From positions 1,439,501 to 1,503,500 of the forward strand of contig NZ_LR134266.1 in NCBI RefSeq assembly GCF_900636365.1: a stretch of 64,000 nucleotides of DNA, read 5' to 3'. This DNA comes from Streptococcus viridans (lineage in GTDB: Bacteria > Bacillota > Bacilli > Lactobacillales > Streptococcaceae). This document shows, in pieces, positions 55,633-64,000 of this stretch. The notes beneath the pieces are model-generated. The model made no database searches. It was not told the origin of the DNA and saw nothing but the letters and a program-made list of their open reading frames with translations. The translations under genes were made by a program, and so were the position numbers. Every line of letters starts with the position of its first letter. Positions within the stretch are counted from its first letter, which is position 1.

Positions 55633-56304
55633 CTAGTCCAGATTGGTCACATTGAGTTCTTGTTTAATGGGTCTCGTTGAAATGTTCTGTTGATCCTTGT
55701 TATAGATTTGACTCTTTTTCAAGAAATCATAATTGTTCTTTTTGGGTTTTACTTCTTGATGGGATTCTTGAACTGGACGTTCCTCTGCCCCTTCTAAAAG
55801 GATCAATTGCTCTTGTTTCAGTCGCTCACCATATTTAATCAATTCACCGGGATTTTCTTTTTGAAAAGGAGCTGTCGGCTTCACTTTTGGCATGAAAGAA
55901 GGGGTGAATTTTTTACGATTGGGCTTAGATGCAATATCCGCCGTCAAATACGGAGCCGTCCGCTTCTTTTTCAAATCGGCACGCGCTGCTTCACGAGCTT
56001 CTTCTGCGTAGCGATTTGCTGGGCTCTTTTTATCAACAGGCTCCTTGAAATCAGGAGTCATTGGTTGCCTTCTTGACTTAGTAGGCACTTCAAATGGTTT
56101 TTGAAGGGATTTTTGTAGATTTTTTTGATAAGGTTGCTCTGCTACCTTTCCAGTAGCAATTGGCTCCCATTCTAAATAGTTTTTATCTGTATACTCCCCA
56201 AGAATATTACTAATGAAGTCCCCATCATCATATAAATTCATATGGGGCATTTGAGTTAGCATCAATTCATCATCTGCTACTTGAGGAAACTGCTTATCCG
56301 TCAT
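55633..56304 (-). CDS. Charged disordered protein between SNF2 helicase and murC, function unknown
   Basis: 223 residues, no signal or TM segment, very rich in Lys, Pro, Glu and Gln. Only short motifs stand out ([17 protein letters not shown] near the N-terminus and [14 protein letters not shown] in the middle), so most of it is likely disordered. The start is the ATG before TDKQFPQ, seven bases after AAAGGAAG. Its place between snf2 and murC is conserved in my recollection of streptococcal genomes. Confidence 0.7.
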   Translation of the reverse strand: MTDKQFPQVADDELMLTQMPHMNLYDDGDFISNILGEYTDKNYLEWEPIATGKVAEQPYQKNLQKSLQKPFEVPTKSRRQPMTPDFKEPVDKKSPANRYAEEAREAARADLKKKRTAPYLTADIASKPNRKKFTPSFMPKVKPTAPFQKENPGELIKYGERLKQEQLILLEGAEERPVQESHQEVKPKKNNYDFLKKSQIYNKDQQNISTRPIKQELNVTNLD

Positions 56305-56361
56305 CCTATTTCTTCCTTTCGACACTTCATTAATTATAAACTATTCATTTAATTTTTCAAG

Positions 56362-59300
56362 TTATTCTACCGAAATACCCAAAATTTCCCGAATTTCTTC
56401 AATAGAAAGGCTGGAGCGCGTTTCGGTGCCATCTAATATGGTAGAAACTAAATGACGTTTGCTAGTCTGGAGCTCTTGAATTTTTTCTTCGATGGTCCCT
56501 CGAGTAATCATCCGGTAGACCTCAACATTCTTATCTTGTCCCATTCGATGGGCACGGCCAATGGCTTGATCTTCTACCGCAGGGTTCCACCATAGGTCAA
56601 CCAAAATAACCGTGTCAGCACCTGTCAAATTCAAGCCAACTCCACCTGCCTTCAAGGAAATGAGAAAGGCATCCCCTTGACCGGAGTTAAAGGCGTTGGT
56701 CATATCTTGTCGCTCATTAGCTGGCGTAGATCCTGTGATTTTAAACGAAGTCATCTTCAGAGCATCCAACTCTTTTTCAATGATATCCAACATGCCCCTA
56801 AATTGTGAGAAGATCAACACTCGTTGGTTTCCATCTTTGATCTGCTCTAGCAATTCTCGAAGGCTATCCAGCTTCCCACTTTCTCCAGTATAGTCCTCTA
56901 AAAAGAGGGATGGAGTATCACAAATCTGACGAAGACGCATCAAACCAGATAAGATTTCCATCTTACTGCGATTGAGTTCCTCTTCAGAAGAGCTTAGAAT
57001 GCGGTCTTGCATTTGCTTCAACTGGGCTAAATAGATCGTTTTTTGATCGTCAGCCAATTCATTCTTATAGGTCATCTCAATCAAATCCGGAAGCTCCTGC
57101 AAGACTTCACTTTTTTTCCGTCTCATGATAAAGGGCTTGACGTATTGAGAAATAGTCTCTGGACTCAATTGTTTAAATTCTTTTTTACCCGGAAACAAAC
57201 CAGGAAGCACAATTTGGAAAATCGACCAGAGTTCCTCTACATGGTTTTCTATTGGCGTTCCTGACAAAGCAAAGGTATGAGGAACATCGAATTTCCGTAA
57301 ATATTGGGCAATCTTGGTTTGGGAATTTTTCATGACCTGGGCTTCATCCAAGATGAGGTATTGGTACTGATTTTTTTCGTATTGCTCTACGTCCTGGCGG
57401 AAGGAAGCGTAACTGGTAATCGCTACCTGAGGGTTGCTTGCAATCACCTCGTCGCGACTTGCTTTGAGGCCATAGATAACCTCCACTTCCATTTGTGGAG
57501 CAAACTTTTCGAACTCCTCTTTCCAATTATAGATTAGACTAGATGGAGCTAAGATCAAAATCTTAGAATCCGCCGTCGCAACACTCGAGAGAAAGGCAAT
57601 GGTCTGGAGGGTCTTTCCAAGTCCCATATCATCTGCCAAAATCCCCCCAAAGCCATAGTGATTGAGCATGGATAGCCAGCGGACTCCGACTTCCTGATAA
57701 TCTCGAAGTTTAGCTGTCACTTGCAACTCACCCAAAGGAAATTGCTCTGGATGAATCAAGTCATGAGCCAAGTGACGAAACTCTTCAGAAAATTGGACAT
57801 TGTCAGCTGACTCAAATAACTGGGAGAGCTGGAAGGCTGCAATGCGATTGGTTTGTAACTGACCTGTTTTTGTCTTCTTTGCACGAAGATTCAATAAAGT
57901 CTGACTGATCCGCTTGGTTTCTTCATCAAAGATTAGAACCTTTCCTGATTGACTGATATAATAGTCATTCTTCTCAACCAAGGCACTCATCACTTGCTCA
58001 ACCTCAGAGGGATCAATGGAGTCAAATTCAAAACCAATCTCAAGGAGACGACCACTGGTTTGAATGGCAATCTTTGGCTTTTCAACCTGATACAGGTCTA
58101 ACAACTTGTCCGAAACTTCGACCTCTCCCAGTTCTTCAAACAAAGGAAGGGTCTGATGAAAGAAGGGATAGATCTGCTTGGGAAGGAGAGGAGCTCGTTT
58201 GGTTTGAAATTGATTGGTAAAGCCAGCTGTCAAGATGGTTTCAAAAACCAAACGTTCCTTATCAAAATTACTGGAATAAGGCAGATCCTTAAGTTCTTTC
58301 TCAGAGCGAACGATGCGGTCCTCGTAGACAAAAACTAGATCCAGCAACACTTCTCCTTGCTCCGATAAATCAAAAGCAAAGTGAGGTTGAAAATCGTGAA
58401 TATAGAAATTACTTGGTGCTTTCACCTCACCAATTTTCCTAAATTGCTCTAAGCTATAGGTTAATTTGGTCTGATCAGACAAATCAAATTGAACATGTCT
58501 TTTCTGATCACTGGAGAGGGGTAAACTCTGCACAGCCTCAATCAAAATCTTTTGAAGCGGTGATATTTGATAAAAATGGCCATTTGCCAAAAGAAAGCGA
58601 CCTTCCACCATTTTATAGGAAGCCACTTGAACCTGTAGTTCGATAAACTCCTTCATTTCCACTACTTGGAAAGAAAACAAGCCTGAATCTTCCTGGAGTT
58701 CTTGAAAGAATACTTCCTGATAGGTAGCCAGTCCGACTTCAAGGGTAAAGGACGGTAGGTCCATCAATAATTGCACAGCTTCTTCAAAGAAACTCATTGG
58801 AAAGTAAAGATGACGACCCCCATTTGGAAAGAAGAGGGCATCATGCACCGTATCTCCCGATAACAAGCCTTCTAAGAATCGAATTAAGGCACGACTTTCA
58901 GGGTCAAATGCTGCGTAGGAAATCGGCTCGTAATAACTTTTTCCAATCGCAAAATGGGACTGTTTTCTGATGGCTTGCAAAAAAGCTACAACATCCCGCA
59001 CCACATAAGATCTCTCATCCGGTCTGCGATAGATACGAAGGGTCCACAAAAACTGACCGGAATAGTCGTCTACATGACCGGTTGCTGAGAGACCAAAACG
59101 GACTTCTTTGCTTTCAATTTTTGGTAGGACTTGATCTAAAAACAAACTTCCAAAAGATACTTTTTCCTTTGTTTCTTGACTTTCTGTTGCATCTTGCTCC
59201 AAACCAAGCAAGAGTTCCTTCCCTTCTTCATCATTTTTTAAAAAGGCTTCTCCTGCGGCTAAATGCACACAGAATTTTTTCTTCTGGAAAAACTCACAAC

Positions 59301-59457
59301 TACAAAAAATTGCTTGATCATCTAGACTATACCGGAGGGACTCATTGTCAATTCTGAAATAGAGGTACTGATTCTTCATTTCCTGTAGGGATACTTTCCC
59401 GTTTTCATAGAGAAGGATTCCTTCTGAACGGATTTTCCCAGGAATTAATTTTGCCAT
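56362..59457 (-). CDS. SNF2-family DEAD-like helicase with SWIM zinc finger
   Basis: 1031 residues. A SWIM zinc finger (CSCEFFQKKKFCVH, about residues 50-66) is followed by a long helicase-associated region (to about 580) and the SNF2 ATPase. Motif I is DDMGLGKT, Ia is APSSLIYNW, II is DEAQ, III is LSGTPIENH, V is GVGLNLTGAD and VI is QAIGRAHRMGQ. It should be a DNA translocase, role in bacteria mostly unknown, perhaps transcription recycling like RapA. The ATG follows AAGGTGG. It is first in the run toward mltG. Confidence 0.9.
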   Translation of the reverse strand: MAKLIPGKIRSEGILLYENGKVSLQEMKNQYLYFRIDNESLRYSLDDQAIFCSCEFFQKKKFCVHLAAGEAFLKNDEEGKELLLGLEQDATESQETKEKVSFGSLFLDQVLPKIESKEVRFGLSATGHVDDYSGQFLWTLRIYRRPDERSYVVRDVVAFLQAIRKQSHFAIGKSYYEPISYAAFDPESRALIRFLEGLLSGDTVHDALFFPNGGRHLYFPMSFFEEAVQLLMDLPSFTLEVGLATYQEVFFQELQEDSGLFSFQVVEMKEFIELQVQVASYKMVEGRFLLANGHFYQISPLQKILIEAVQSLPLSSDQKRHVQFDLSDQTKLTYSLEQFRKIGEVKAPSNFYIHDFQPHFAFDLSEQGEVLLDLVFVYEDRIVRSEKELKDLPYSSNFDKERLVFETILTAGFTNQFQTKRAPLLPKQIYPFFHQTLPLFEELGEVEVSDKLLDLYQVEKPKIAIQTSGRLLEIGFEFDSIDPSEVEQVMSALVEKNDYYISQSGKVLIFDEETKRISQTLLNLRAKKTKTGQLQTNRIAAFQLSQLFESADNVQFSEEFRHLAHDLIHPEQFPLGELQVTAKLRDYQEVGVRWLSMLNHYGFGGILADDMGLGKTLQTIAFLSSVATADSKILILAPSSLIYNWKEEFEKFAPQMEVEVIYGLKASRDEVIASNPQVAITSYASFRQDVEQYEKNQYQYLILDEAQVMKNSQTKIAQYLRKFDVPHTFALSGTPIENHVEELWSIFQIVLPGLFPGKKEFKQLSPETISQYVKPFIMRRKKSEVLQELPDLIEMTYKNELADDQKTIYLAQLKQMQDRILSSSEEELNRSKMEILSGLMRLRQICDTPSLFLEDYTGESGKLDSLRELLEQIKDGNQRVLIFSQFRGMLDIIEKELDALKMTSFKITGSTPANERQDMTNAFNSGQGDAFLISLKAGGVGLNLTGADTVILVDLWWNPAVEDQAIGRAHRMGQDKNVEVYRMITRGTIEEKIQELQTSKRHLVSTILDGTETRSSLSIEEIREILGISVE

Positions 59458-59587
59458 ATTTACCACCTTATGTTTATCCCTTTATTATATCATATCCCCT
59501 CTAAAATAGAAAAAAAGACAAGGAATTGCAAAAGATTCAATGCCTGATTTTACTATCACCTACTCTACTTTTCTTTTTGAATGTAGA

Positions 59588-59819
59588 CAAACTATTGTTT
59601 TACATAAAACAGCTAGATGATTTTCAAAAAAATGACTTTTTTTTTAGTCATTTGAGAAGATGAAAAACTTTCCGCCGTGAGAAAAGTGCTAGAAACACTG
59701 TTGTTTCTAGCACTCGGTAGTTTTGAGACCTTAGGCTCAAAACTAAGTTATGGAACTTCATAGAAGTTCGCTGACGTCCGTACTCACCTAAGGAAAGTTT
59801 TTCAGAAGACTTTATCTTC
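59588..59819 (+). repeat. Structured repeat family 1, copy C
   Basis: Starts CAAACTATTGTTTTACATAA, ends CTTTATCTTC. The first stem is AGTGCTAGAAAC/GTTTCTAGCACT, which differs from copies A and B on both arms while remaining paired. The second is AGTTTTGAG/CTCAAAACT and the third GAACTTC/GAAGTTC. It lacks the insertion of copy B. A family 2 repeat follows seven bases later, as in the 19-kb locus. Confidence 0.8.
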
Positions 59820-59825
59820 AATCAG

Positions 59826-60004
59826 AAAGAGGCTGGGACAAAAGTCCAGCCTCTCAATTGTCTTTGGATTGTCGAGTATGGCGCAGTGGTTGAGTGGGCT
59901 CTACTACGCTGATTTCATCAGCTTTTACAGCCCTACTCAACTGTGCGGAGGTGGGACGACGAAATCGAATTCTAACGAATTACCGATTTCTGTTCCACTC
60001 TCTT
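59826..60004. repeat. Structured repeat family 2, copy 3
   Basis: About 179 bases, from GAAAGAGGCTGGGACAAAAG to CTGTTCCACTCTCTTTT; a few substitutions against copies 1 and 2. It abuts the stop codon of the minus-strand lipoprotein gene and probably serves as its terminator. Confidence 0.8.
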
Positions 60005-60451
60005 TTATTTTATTCTCTTATAACCCTCTTTTTTGAAATTTTTGATATGTTCTGAATAGTTGGCCAGTTCTCCAAACGTTTTTTTCTCATCGTTGGCTTT
60101 ATTTAAGGCTTCAACATCTAAGTCTTGGTAGACGATCTTGGTATGAATCATCAGTCCACCCTCTTTCGTCCGACTCACATCTGTTGTATAGCCCGAAATT
60201 CCTTTTTTAGGTTCAACAATTTCTTTTTTAATATAATCGAACTCAGAGTCATCTTCAATATTTACATTAAAATTATCAGCCCAAAACTCTTCAGAGATCA
60301 TTTGGTTGGATCTATGTCGAATCGTCACTCGAAGAAGAATGTCTTTATCTTTTTTCTCATAGGTTTCTTCTCTTTCAACACTGCAAGCTGTCAGTCCCAG
60401 AAATACTATGAATGTGACTATAAGCAGGAGTCCTTGTTTCAAAGTTTTCAT
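60005..60451 (-). CDS. DUF1307 (YehR-like) lipoprotein
   Basis: 148 residues. A lipoprotein signal peptide ends in LGLTAC with Cys23 as the lipid-modified residue. The mature part of about 125 residues fits the DUF1307 family (VTIRHRSNQMISEEFW and KKGISGYTTDV). Function unknown. The ATG follows AGGTG; the gene lies six bases after der. A family 2 repeat follows the stop. Confidence 0.8.
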   Translation of the reverse strand: MKTLKQGLLLIVTFIVFLGLTACSVEREETYEKKDKDILLRVTIRHRSNQMISEEFWADNFNVNIEDDSEFDYIKKEIVEPKKGISGYTTDVSRTKEGGLMIHTKIVYQDLDVEALNKANDEKKTFGELANYSEHIKNFKKEGYKRIK

Positions 60452-60457
60452 AAACAC

Positions 60458-61768
60458 CTACTTCCGTTTCCGAGCAATCAAATGAATCGGGGTCCCTTCA
60501 AAGACAAAGGCTTTCCGAATTTGATTTTCCAAGAAACGAAGATAAGAGAAGTGCATAAGCTCCTCTTCATTGACAAAGACCACAAAGGTTGGTGGCTTGG
60601 TAGCGACTTGAGTCGCATAGAAGATTTTCAGACGTTTTCCTTTATCTGTCGGTGTCGGATTAATGGCAATGGCATCCATGATGACATCGTTCAAGACAGC
60701 TGAAGGAATGCGTGTATTTTGGCTCTCACTGATTTGCTTGATCATGTCTGGTAGCTTGTGCAAGCGTTGTTTGGTCAAAGCAGAGACAAAGATGATAGGT
60801 GCATAAGAAAGGTATTGGAACTGATCTCGAATATCATCTTCCCATTGCTTCATGGTGTGGTTATCCTTTTCAAGGGTATCCCACTTATTGACCACGATAA
60901 TCATCCCTTTTCCAGCTTCATGGGCAAATCCAGCAATCCGCTTATCGTACTCGCGAATTCCTTCTTCTGCGTTCAAGACCATCAAGACCACATCCGAGCG
61001 ATCAATAGCCCGCATAGCCCTCATGACAGAATATTTCTCTGTATTTTCATAAACCTTACCAGATTTTCGCATTCCGGCTGTATCAATCATGGTGTATTCT
61101 TGGCCTTCCGCATCGGTAAAATGGGTGTCAATCGCATCTCGCGTCGTTCCAGCCACAGGACTGGCAATGACGCGGTCTTCCCCAAGGATAGCATTGATCA
61201 GACTAGATTTTCCGACATTTGGACGACCAATCAAGCTGAACTTGATGACATCTGGATTTTCTGGCTCTCGATCCGTCGGAAGGTTTTCAACGATGGCATC
61301 CAAGACATCCCCTGTACCAATCCCGTGTACAGATGACACTGGCAAGGGTTCTCCTAAGCCAAGAGCGTAGAAATCATAGATGTCAGTTCGCATCTCTGGA
61401 TTATCCACTTTATTGACTGCTAAAATGACTGGTTTGTGGGTTTTGTAGAGCATCCGAGCGACATACTCATCTGCATCTGTAATCCCTTCTTTTCCAGATA
61501 CGACAAAGACAATGACGTCTGCTTCATCCATGGCAATCTCAGCTTGGTGCTTGATTTGCTCCATGAAAGGTGCGTCCACGTCATCAATCCCGCCAGTATC
61601 AATAATACTAAATTGGTGGTTGAGCCACTCTGCCGTTGCATAAATACGGTCCCGAGTAACCCCTTCGACATCCTCGACAATGGAAATCCGCTCACCGGCA
61701 ATCCGGTTAAAGAGCGTTGATTTCCCGACGTTGGGACGTCCTACAATGGCAACAGTAGGTAAAGCCAT
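60458..61768 (-). CDS. der: Ribosome biogenesis GTPase Der
   Basis: 436 residues with two tandem GTPase domains and a KH-like C-terminus. G1 motifs are GRPNVGKST (residue 9) and GRPNVGKSS (about 181); G3 are DTGG and DTAGM; G4 are NKVD and NKWD. It matures the 50S subunit. The order dnaB-dnaI-nitroreductase-der matches other streptococci. Confidence 0.97.
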   Translation of the reverse strand: MALPTVAIVGRPNVGKSTLFNRIAGERISIVEDVEGVTRDRIYATAEWLNHQFSIIDTGGIDDVDAPFMEQIKHQAEIAMDEADVIVFVVSGKEGITDADEYVARMLYKTHKPVILAVNKVDNPEMRTDIYDFYALGLGEPLPVSSVHGIGTGDVLDAIVENLPTDREPENPDVIKFSLIGRPNVGKSSLINAILGEDRVIASPVAGTTRDAIDTHFTDAEGQEYTMIDTAGMRKSGKVYENTEKYSVMRAMRAIDRSDVVLMVLNAEEGIREYDKRIAGFAHEAGKGMIIVVNKWDTLEKDNHTMKQWEDDIRDQFQYLSYAPIIFVSALTKQRLHKLPDMIKQISESQNTRIPSAVLNDVIMDAIAINPTPTDKGKRLKIFYATQVATKPPTFVVFVNEEELMHFSYLRFLENQIRKAFVFEGTPIHLIARKRK

Positions 61769-61784
61769 GGTGTCCTCTTTTCTC

Positions 61785-62501
61785 TTATTTTTCTAGTTGG
61801 TGTTTCTTTAATAATTCTGCCGTAGCAGCTGGTTCTTCCTGTCCAAATTGGGCAGCCAATCGTTGGCTCCAAGTATCCGTTGCCCGTGCTCCAGCATAGG
61901 CAGTCTGTACTCGATCAAAGGCTTCAATCACTTCAGGAATTTGCTCCTGGTAACTTTCTTCGAAAACAACAGCTTCTAACGGAAGGCGAGGCTTCACAGG
62001 ATGGTTCTGATTTGGCACTCCTAAAGCCATCCCAAAGACAGGATAGGTGTAGTCTGGTAAGTTAAATAGTTTAGCCACTTCAGCCGCTTCATACCGAACC
62101 AAGCCAATAATGACGCCTCCATAGCCTAGACTTTCAGCAGCCAGCAAGGTATTCTGACCTGCCAAGGCCGCATCTACAGAAGTAATTAATAAATTATCTG
62201 GTCCTTCTGGATGGAATTGATCCGTATGCATCCGAACCCCTTTTTCAGCTCGGTTGAGATCTCCTACAAACAGTAAGAAAACAGAGCATTGACGAATAGC
62301 TTCCTGAGGGACGAATTGATAGAGCGCCTCTTTCTTTTCCTGGCTTCTCACTAAGATAATGGAGTAAGACTGGAAGTTTTTCCAAGAGGAAGCCATTTGT
62401 CCAGCTGTTAGGATTGCTCGGAGGTCTTCTTCTTTGATGTCCTCCTCCTTAAAACGACGGACAGAAGAATGAGATTTCATCAAATCAATAACAGGATTCA
62501 T
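61785..62501 (-). CDS. NfsA/Frp-type NADPH-dependent FMN nitroreductase
   Basis: 238 residues of the nitroreductase fold: [13 protein letters not shown] (FMN phosphate-binding) near the N-terminus, [14 protein letters not shown] in the middle and a C-terminal helical arm. The length is that of NfsA/FRP flavin reductases. It overlaps dnaI by four bases. Physiological electron acceptor is unknown. Confidence 0.88.
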   Translation of the reverse strand: MNPVIDLMKSHSSVRRFKEEDIKEEDLRAILTAGQMASSWKNFQSYSIILVRSQEKKEALYQFVPQEAIRQCSVFLLFVGDLNRAEKGVRMHTDQFHPEGPDNLLITSVDAALAGQNTLLAAESLGYGGVIIGLVRYEAAEVAKLFNLPDYTYPVFGMALGVPNQNHPVKPRLPLEAVVFEESYQEQIPEVIEAFDRVQTAYAGARATDTWSQRLAAQFGQEEPAATAELLKKHQLEK

Positions 62502-63397
62502 CGGCGATTTTCTCCTTCTAGGCGGACTTCTTTAGCCAGGAACTTGATTCGCTCCATAACACGCTTGGCTTGCCAAGTCTCATCTCCATTCCGAGATGTA
62601 GCAAAATGACGTTCCAAATCTTCAAAGTTGAAATTAGAGGTAAAGAAGGTTGGAAGAATCTCCTGCATCCGGTGTTGCAAAATCACTTGCAAGACTTCAT
62701 CCCGAACCCAAGGCGACATTTGCTCTGCTCCAATATCATCTAGAATCAAAATTTCAGCCTTCTTGACTTGATCCAGCATCTCTTTGACTTGGCCTGTGTT
62801 GATGGCATTTTTGACATCAATGACAAAACTTGGAAAATGCAGAATCGTTGAAGAAGCCTGCCGTTTTTCGGACAAGTCATGAGCAAAGGCTGCCATCATA
62901 TAGCTTTTCCCTACTCCAAAATCTCCGTATAGAAAGATTCCTTTACGGGCTTGAGGATAGGAAGCAACAAAATTGGCTAACTCTTCAAAGGCTCCAAAAC
63001 GTCCACGATCATCCAAGTCGACTTTGGCTAAGGAAGCTTCCTTCAAAGTGCTTGGTAAGTTGATTAGTTGCAAGCGTCTGTTGATAGCAGCTTGTTTTTG
63101 TGCCTCAATCAACTCAGGTGTCTCCTCGTAGGAAACATCCGCATAGCCCTCATTCATGACCAATACAGGCTTATACCCTCTTGCAATATAATCCTCATCC
63201 CCGAGGACAAAGCGATTCCGTTCACTGATGTATTGGTTAAACTTGGAAATACTACGACGGATTTCAGCATCCGACAAGGCTTCCTTTTGAATAAAGGTTG
63301 CAATCTCAGGTTCGGCGAGAATTTGAGCTACCAATTCTTCATAATTGAACTGCTGTGATCGATTCATCTGGGACATGGTTTTCCCTACGCTCTCCAT
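62498..63397 (-). CDS. dnaI: Primosomal protein DnaI
   Basis: 299-residue helicase loader. An N-terminal helicase-binding region is followed by the AAA+ domain: Walker A GDFGVGKSY and Walker B ILILDDIGAEQ, with the DnaC/DnaI-type ending. It loads replicative helicase with DnaB and DnaD. The ATG is five bases after GGAGGGG. It follows dnaB without a gap. Confidence 0.95.
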   Translation of the reverse strand: MESVGKTMSQMNRSQQFNYEELVAQILAEPEIATFIQKEALSDAEIRRSISKFNQYISERNRFVLGDEDYIARGYKPVLVMNEGYADVSYEETPELIEAQKQAAINRRLQLINLPSTLKEASLAKVDLDDRGRFGAFEELANFVASYPQARKGIFLYGDFGVGKSYMMAAFAHDLSEKRQASSTILHFPSFVIDVKNAINTGQVKEMLDQVKKAEILILDDIGAEQMSPWVRDEVLQVILQHRMQEILPTFFTSNFNFEDLERHFATSRNGDETWQAKRVMERIKFLAKEVRLEGENRR

Positions 63398-64000
63398 TTA
63401 CTCCCCTCCTTGATTTAATTTCTCGAGCAAGGCCCGTTTTTGTTGTTCCAGATCAGCCTGTTCTTCCTGGCTGGTCTGATTGGTATAGTTAGGCTGACTC
63501 CACTTAGGAACATTGGTTTTTCCAGTCGCTTGTCCACTCTTAGTTGCTTTCTCTTTTGCTTTTTGTGTATGGGAGTCTTGGCGCTGGCGGATCTTCAGGA
63601 CAGCCTCTTCAGCCGTTTTAATCCCCTCATACGCAAAATCATTCCCAACTTTTAAGGCATATTTTTCATTGAGATTAGCAGAAGCAACCTTATTGAAGGT
63701 CAACAACAAGATCACGTTTATGACTTCATCTAATAGGCCTAACTGGGCCAAATCAGAAATCGCTTGACGCTCAGATTGGGTCACGACAGCCTTACGTGCT
63801 TTTTTAATTCCTGCTAAAAATTGACGACTGGTCTTATTTTTTGCTTCCCGGATAATGGCTCTTTCCTGCGGAGTAAACTCATCCTTGCCGTTTTCCTGTG
63901 GTTGTTGGGTTAGTTTCTGTCTCATCCGCTTGGTCGAAATGAGCCTATTAGCCGCTGTCTCCTTAGCCAAGAGATAGGTCTCATACCAAGTCCAATTCTT
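63398..64000 (-). CDS. dnaB: Replication initiation membrane attachment protein DnaB (partial, 5' end outside the window)
   Basis: The reading frame is open to the window edge, so only the C-terminal 200 residues are seen. The visible part has the DnaD/DnaB-like C-terminal domain (INVILLLTFNKVASANLNEKYALKVGNDF) and a Gln/Lys-rich tail. The first visible residues are KNWTWYETYLLAKET. DnaB of the Firmicute type loads helicase at oriC and restart sites. The assignment also rests on the downstream dnaI. Confidence 0.9.
   Translation of the reverse strand, partial: KNWTWYETYLLAKETAANRLISTKRMRQKLTQQPQENGKDEFTPQERAIIREAKNKTSRQFLAGIKKARKAVVTQSERQAISDLAQLGLLDEVINVILLLTFNKVASANLNEKYALKVGNDFAYEGIKTAEEAVLKIRQRQDSHTQKAKEKATKSGQATGKTNVPKWSQPNYTNQTSQEEQADLEQQKRALLEKLNQGGE

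Noticed and set aside
1-64000. tRNA, rRNA, CRISPR array or prophage
   Set aside because: No cloverleaf or rRNA blocks, no regularly spaced direct repeats, and no phage structural or integrase genes were found.

Overview
The window is a chromosomal segment of a Streptococcus, most likely from the mitis/sanguinis group. The evidence is a Lys-type MurE, a YSIRK/LPxTG-class surface protein, a Mga-like regulator, YidC with a lipobox, the XerD-like/ScpA/ScpB block, the DnaB-DnaI-Der block, low GC, and pneumococcus-type extended -10 promoters. The species cannot be fixed from the sequence alone. No rRNA, tRNA, CRISPR array, prophage or intact insertion sequence was seen. Almost all of the window is core genome, mostly on the minus strand.

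Layout. 0-7 kb: clpP with a CtsR-type operator, upp, mgtA under a Mg2+ (M-box) leader, and two PLP enzymes of sulfur amino acid metabolism. 7-13.4 kb: a MurJ/YtgP-type flippase divergent from murE, two poorly characterised genes, ppaC and pflA. 13.4-19.4 kb is the accessory part: a treR remnant, a 1629-residue cell-wall-anchored GH95 alpha-L-fucosidase and two kinds of structured repeats. 19.4-22.4 kb: an ABC uptake operon of the TrpXYZ type behind a terminator leader. 22.5-25.1 kb: two paralogous membrane proteins with an insertion-element relic between them. 25.2-30.3 kb: a CorC-type protein, a Mga-like regulator, an AI-2E-family membrane protein and a divergent ABC ATPase. 30.3-36.1 kb: a long minus-strand cluster from ribU (FMN riboswitch) through PAP2, MGMT-like, YtqA, MnmM and a small protein to a Na+/H+ antiporter. 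36.2-39.9 kb: trmL with its own leader, then trkA-trkH. 40-45.7 kb: racE-rdgB-yfcE-cbpB-xerD-like-scpA-scpB-rluB-yidD, tightly overlapping. 45.7-50.7 kb: yneF, lysA, a BI-1 family protein, an HD protein, a TrmH-type methylase, acyP and yidC. 51-59.5 kb: greA, mltG, two GNATs, murC, a charged unknown protein and a SNF2 helicase. 60-64 kb: a lipoprotein, der, a nitroreductase, dnaI and the 3' part of dnaB.

The most interesting signals are non-coding or very small. (1) Between the M-box terminator and mgtA lies a 24-codon ORF with a strong Shine-Dalgarno. Its N-terminus is acidic and proline-rich, and the mgtA Shine-Dalgarno behind it can be sequestered. This resembles the logic of enterobacterial MgtL, placed downstream of a Gram-positive M-box. 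(2) The aromatic-type ABC operon has a promoter, a 19-codon reading frame ending in Phe/Tyr-rich codons, and mutually exclusive antiterminator and terminator hairpins. (3) Three copies of a 135-280 bp repeat keep the same multi-stem fold with compensatory changes, which suggests a structured RNA or an RNA-shaped mobile repeat. (4) Three nearly identical 180-bp repeats sit against gene 3' ends or inside an insertion-element relic. (5) At least two genes (a TrmH-type methylase and ytqA) appear to be transcribed as leaderless mRNAs.
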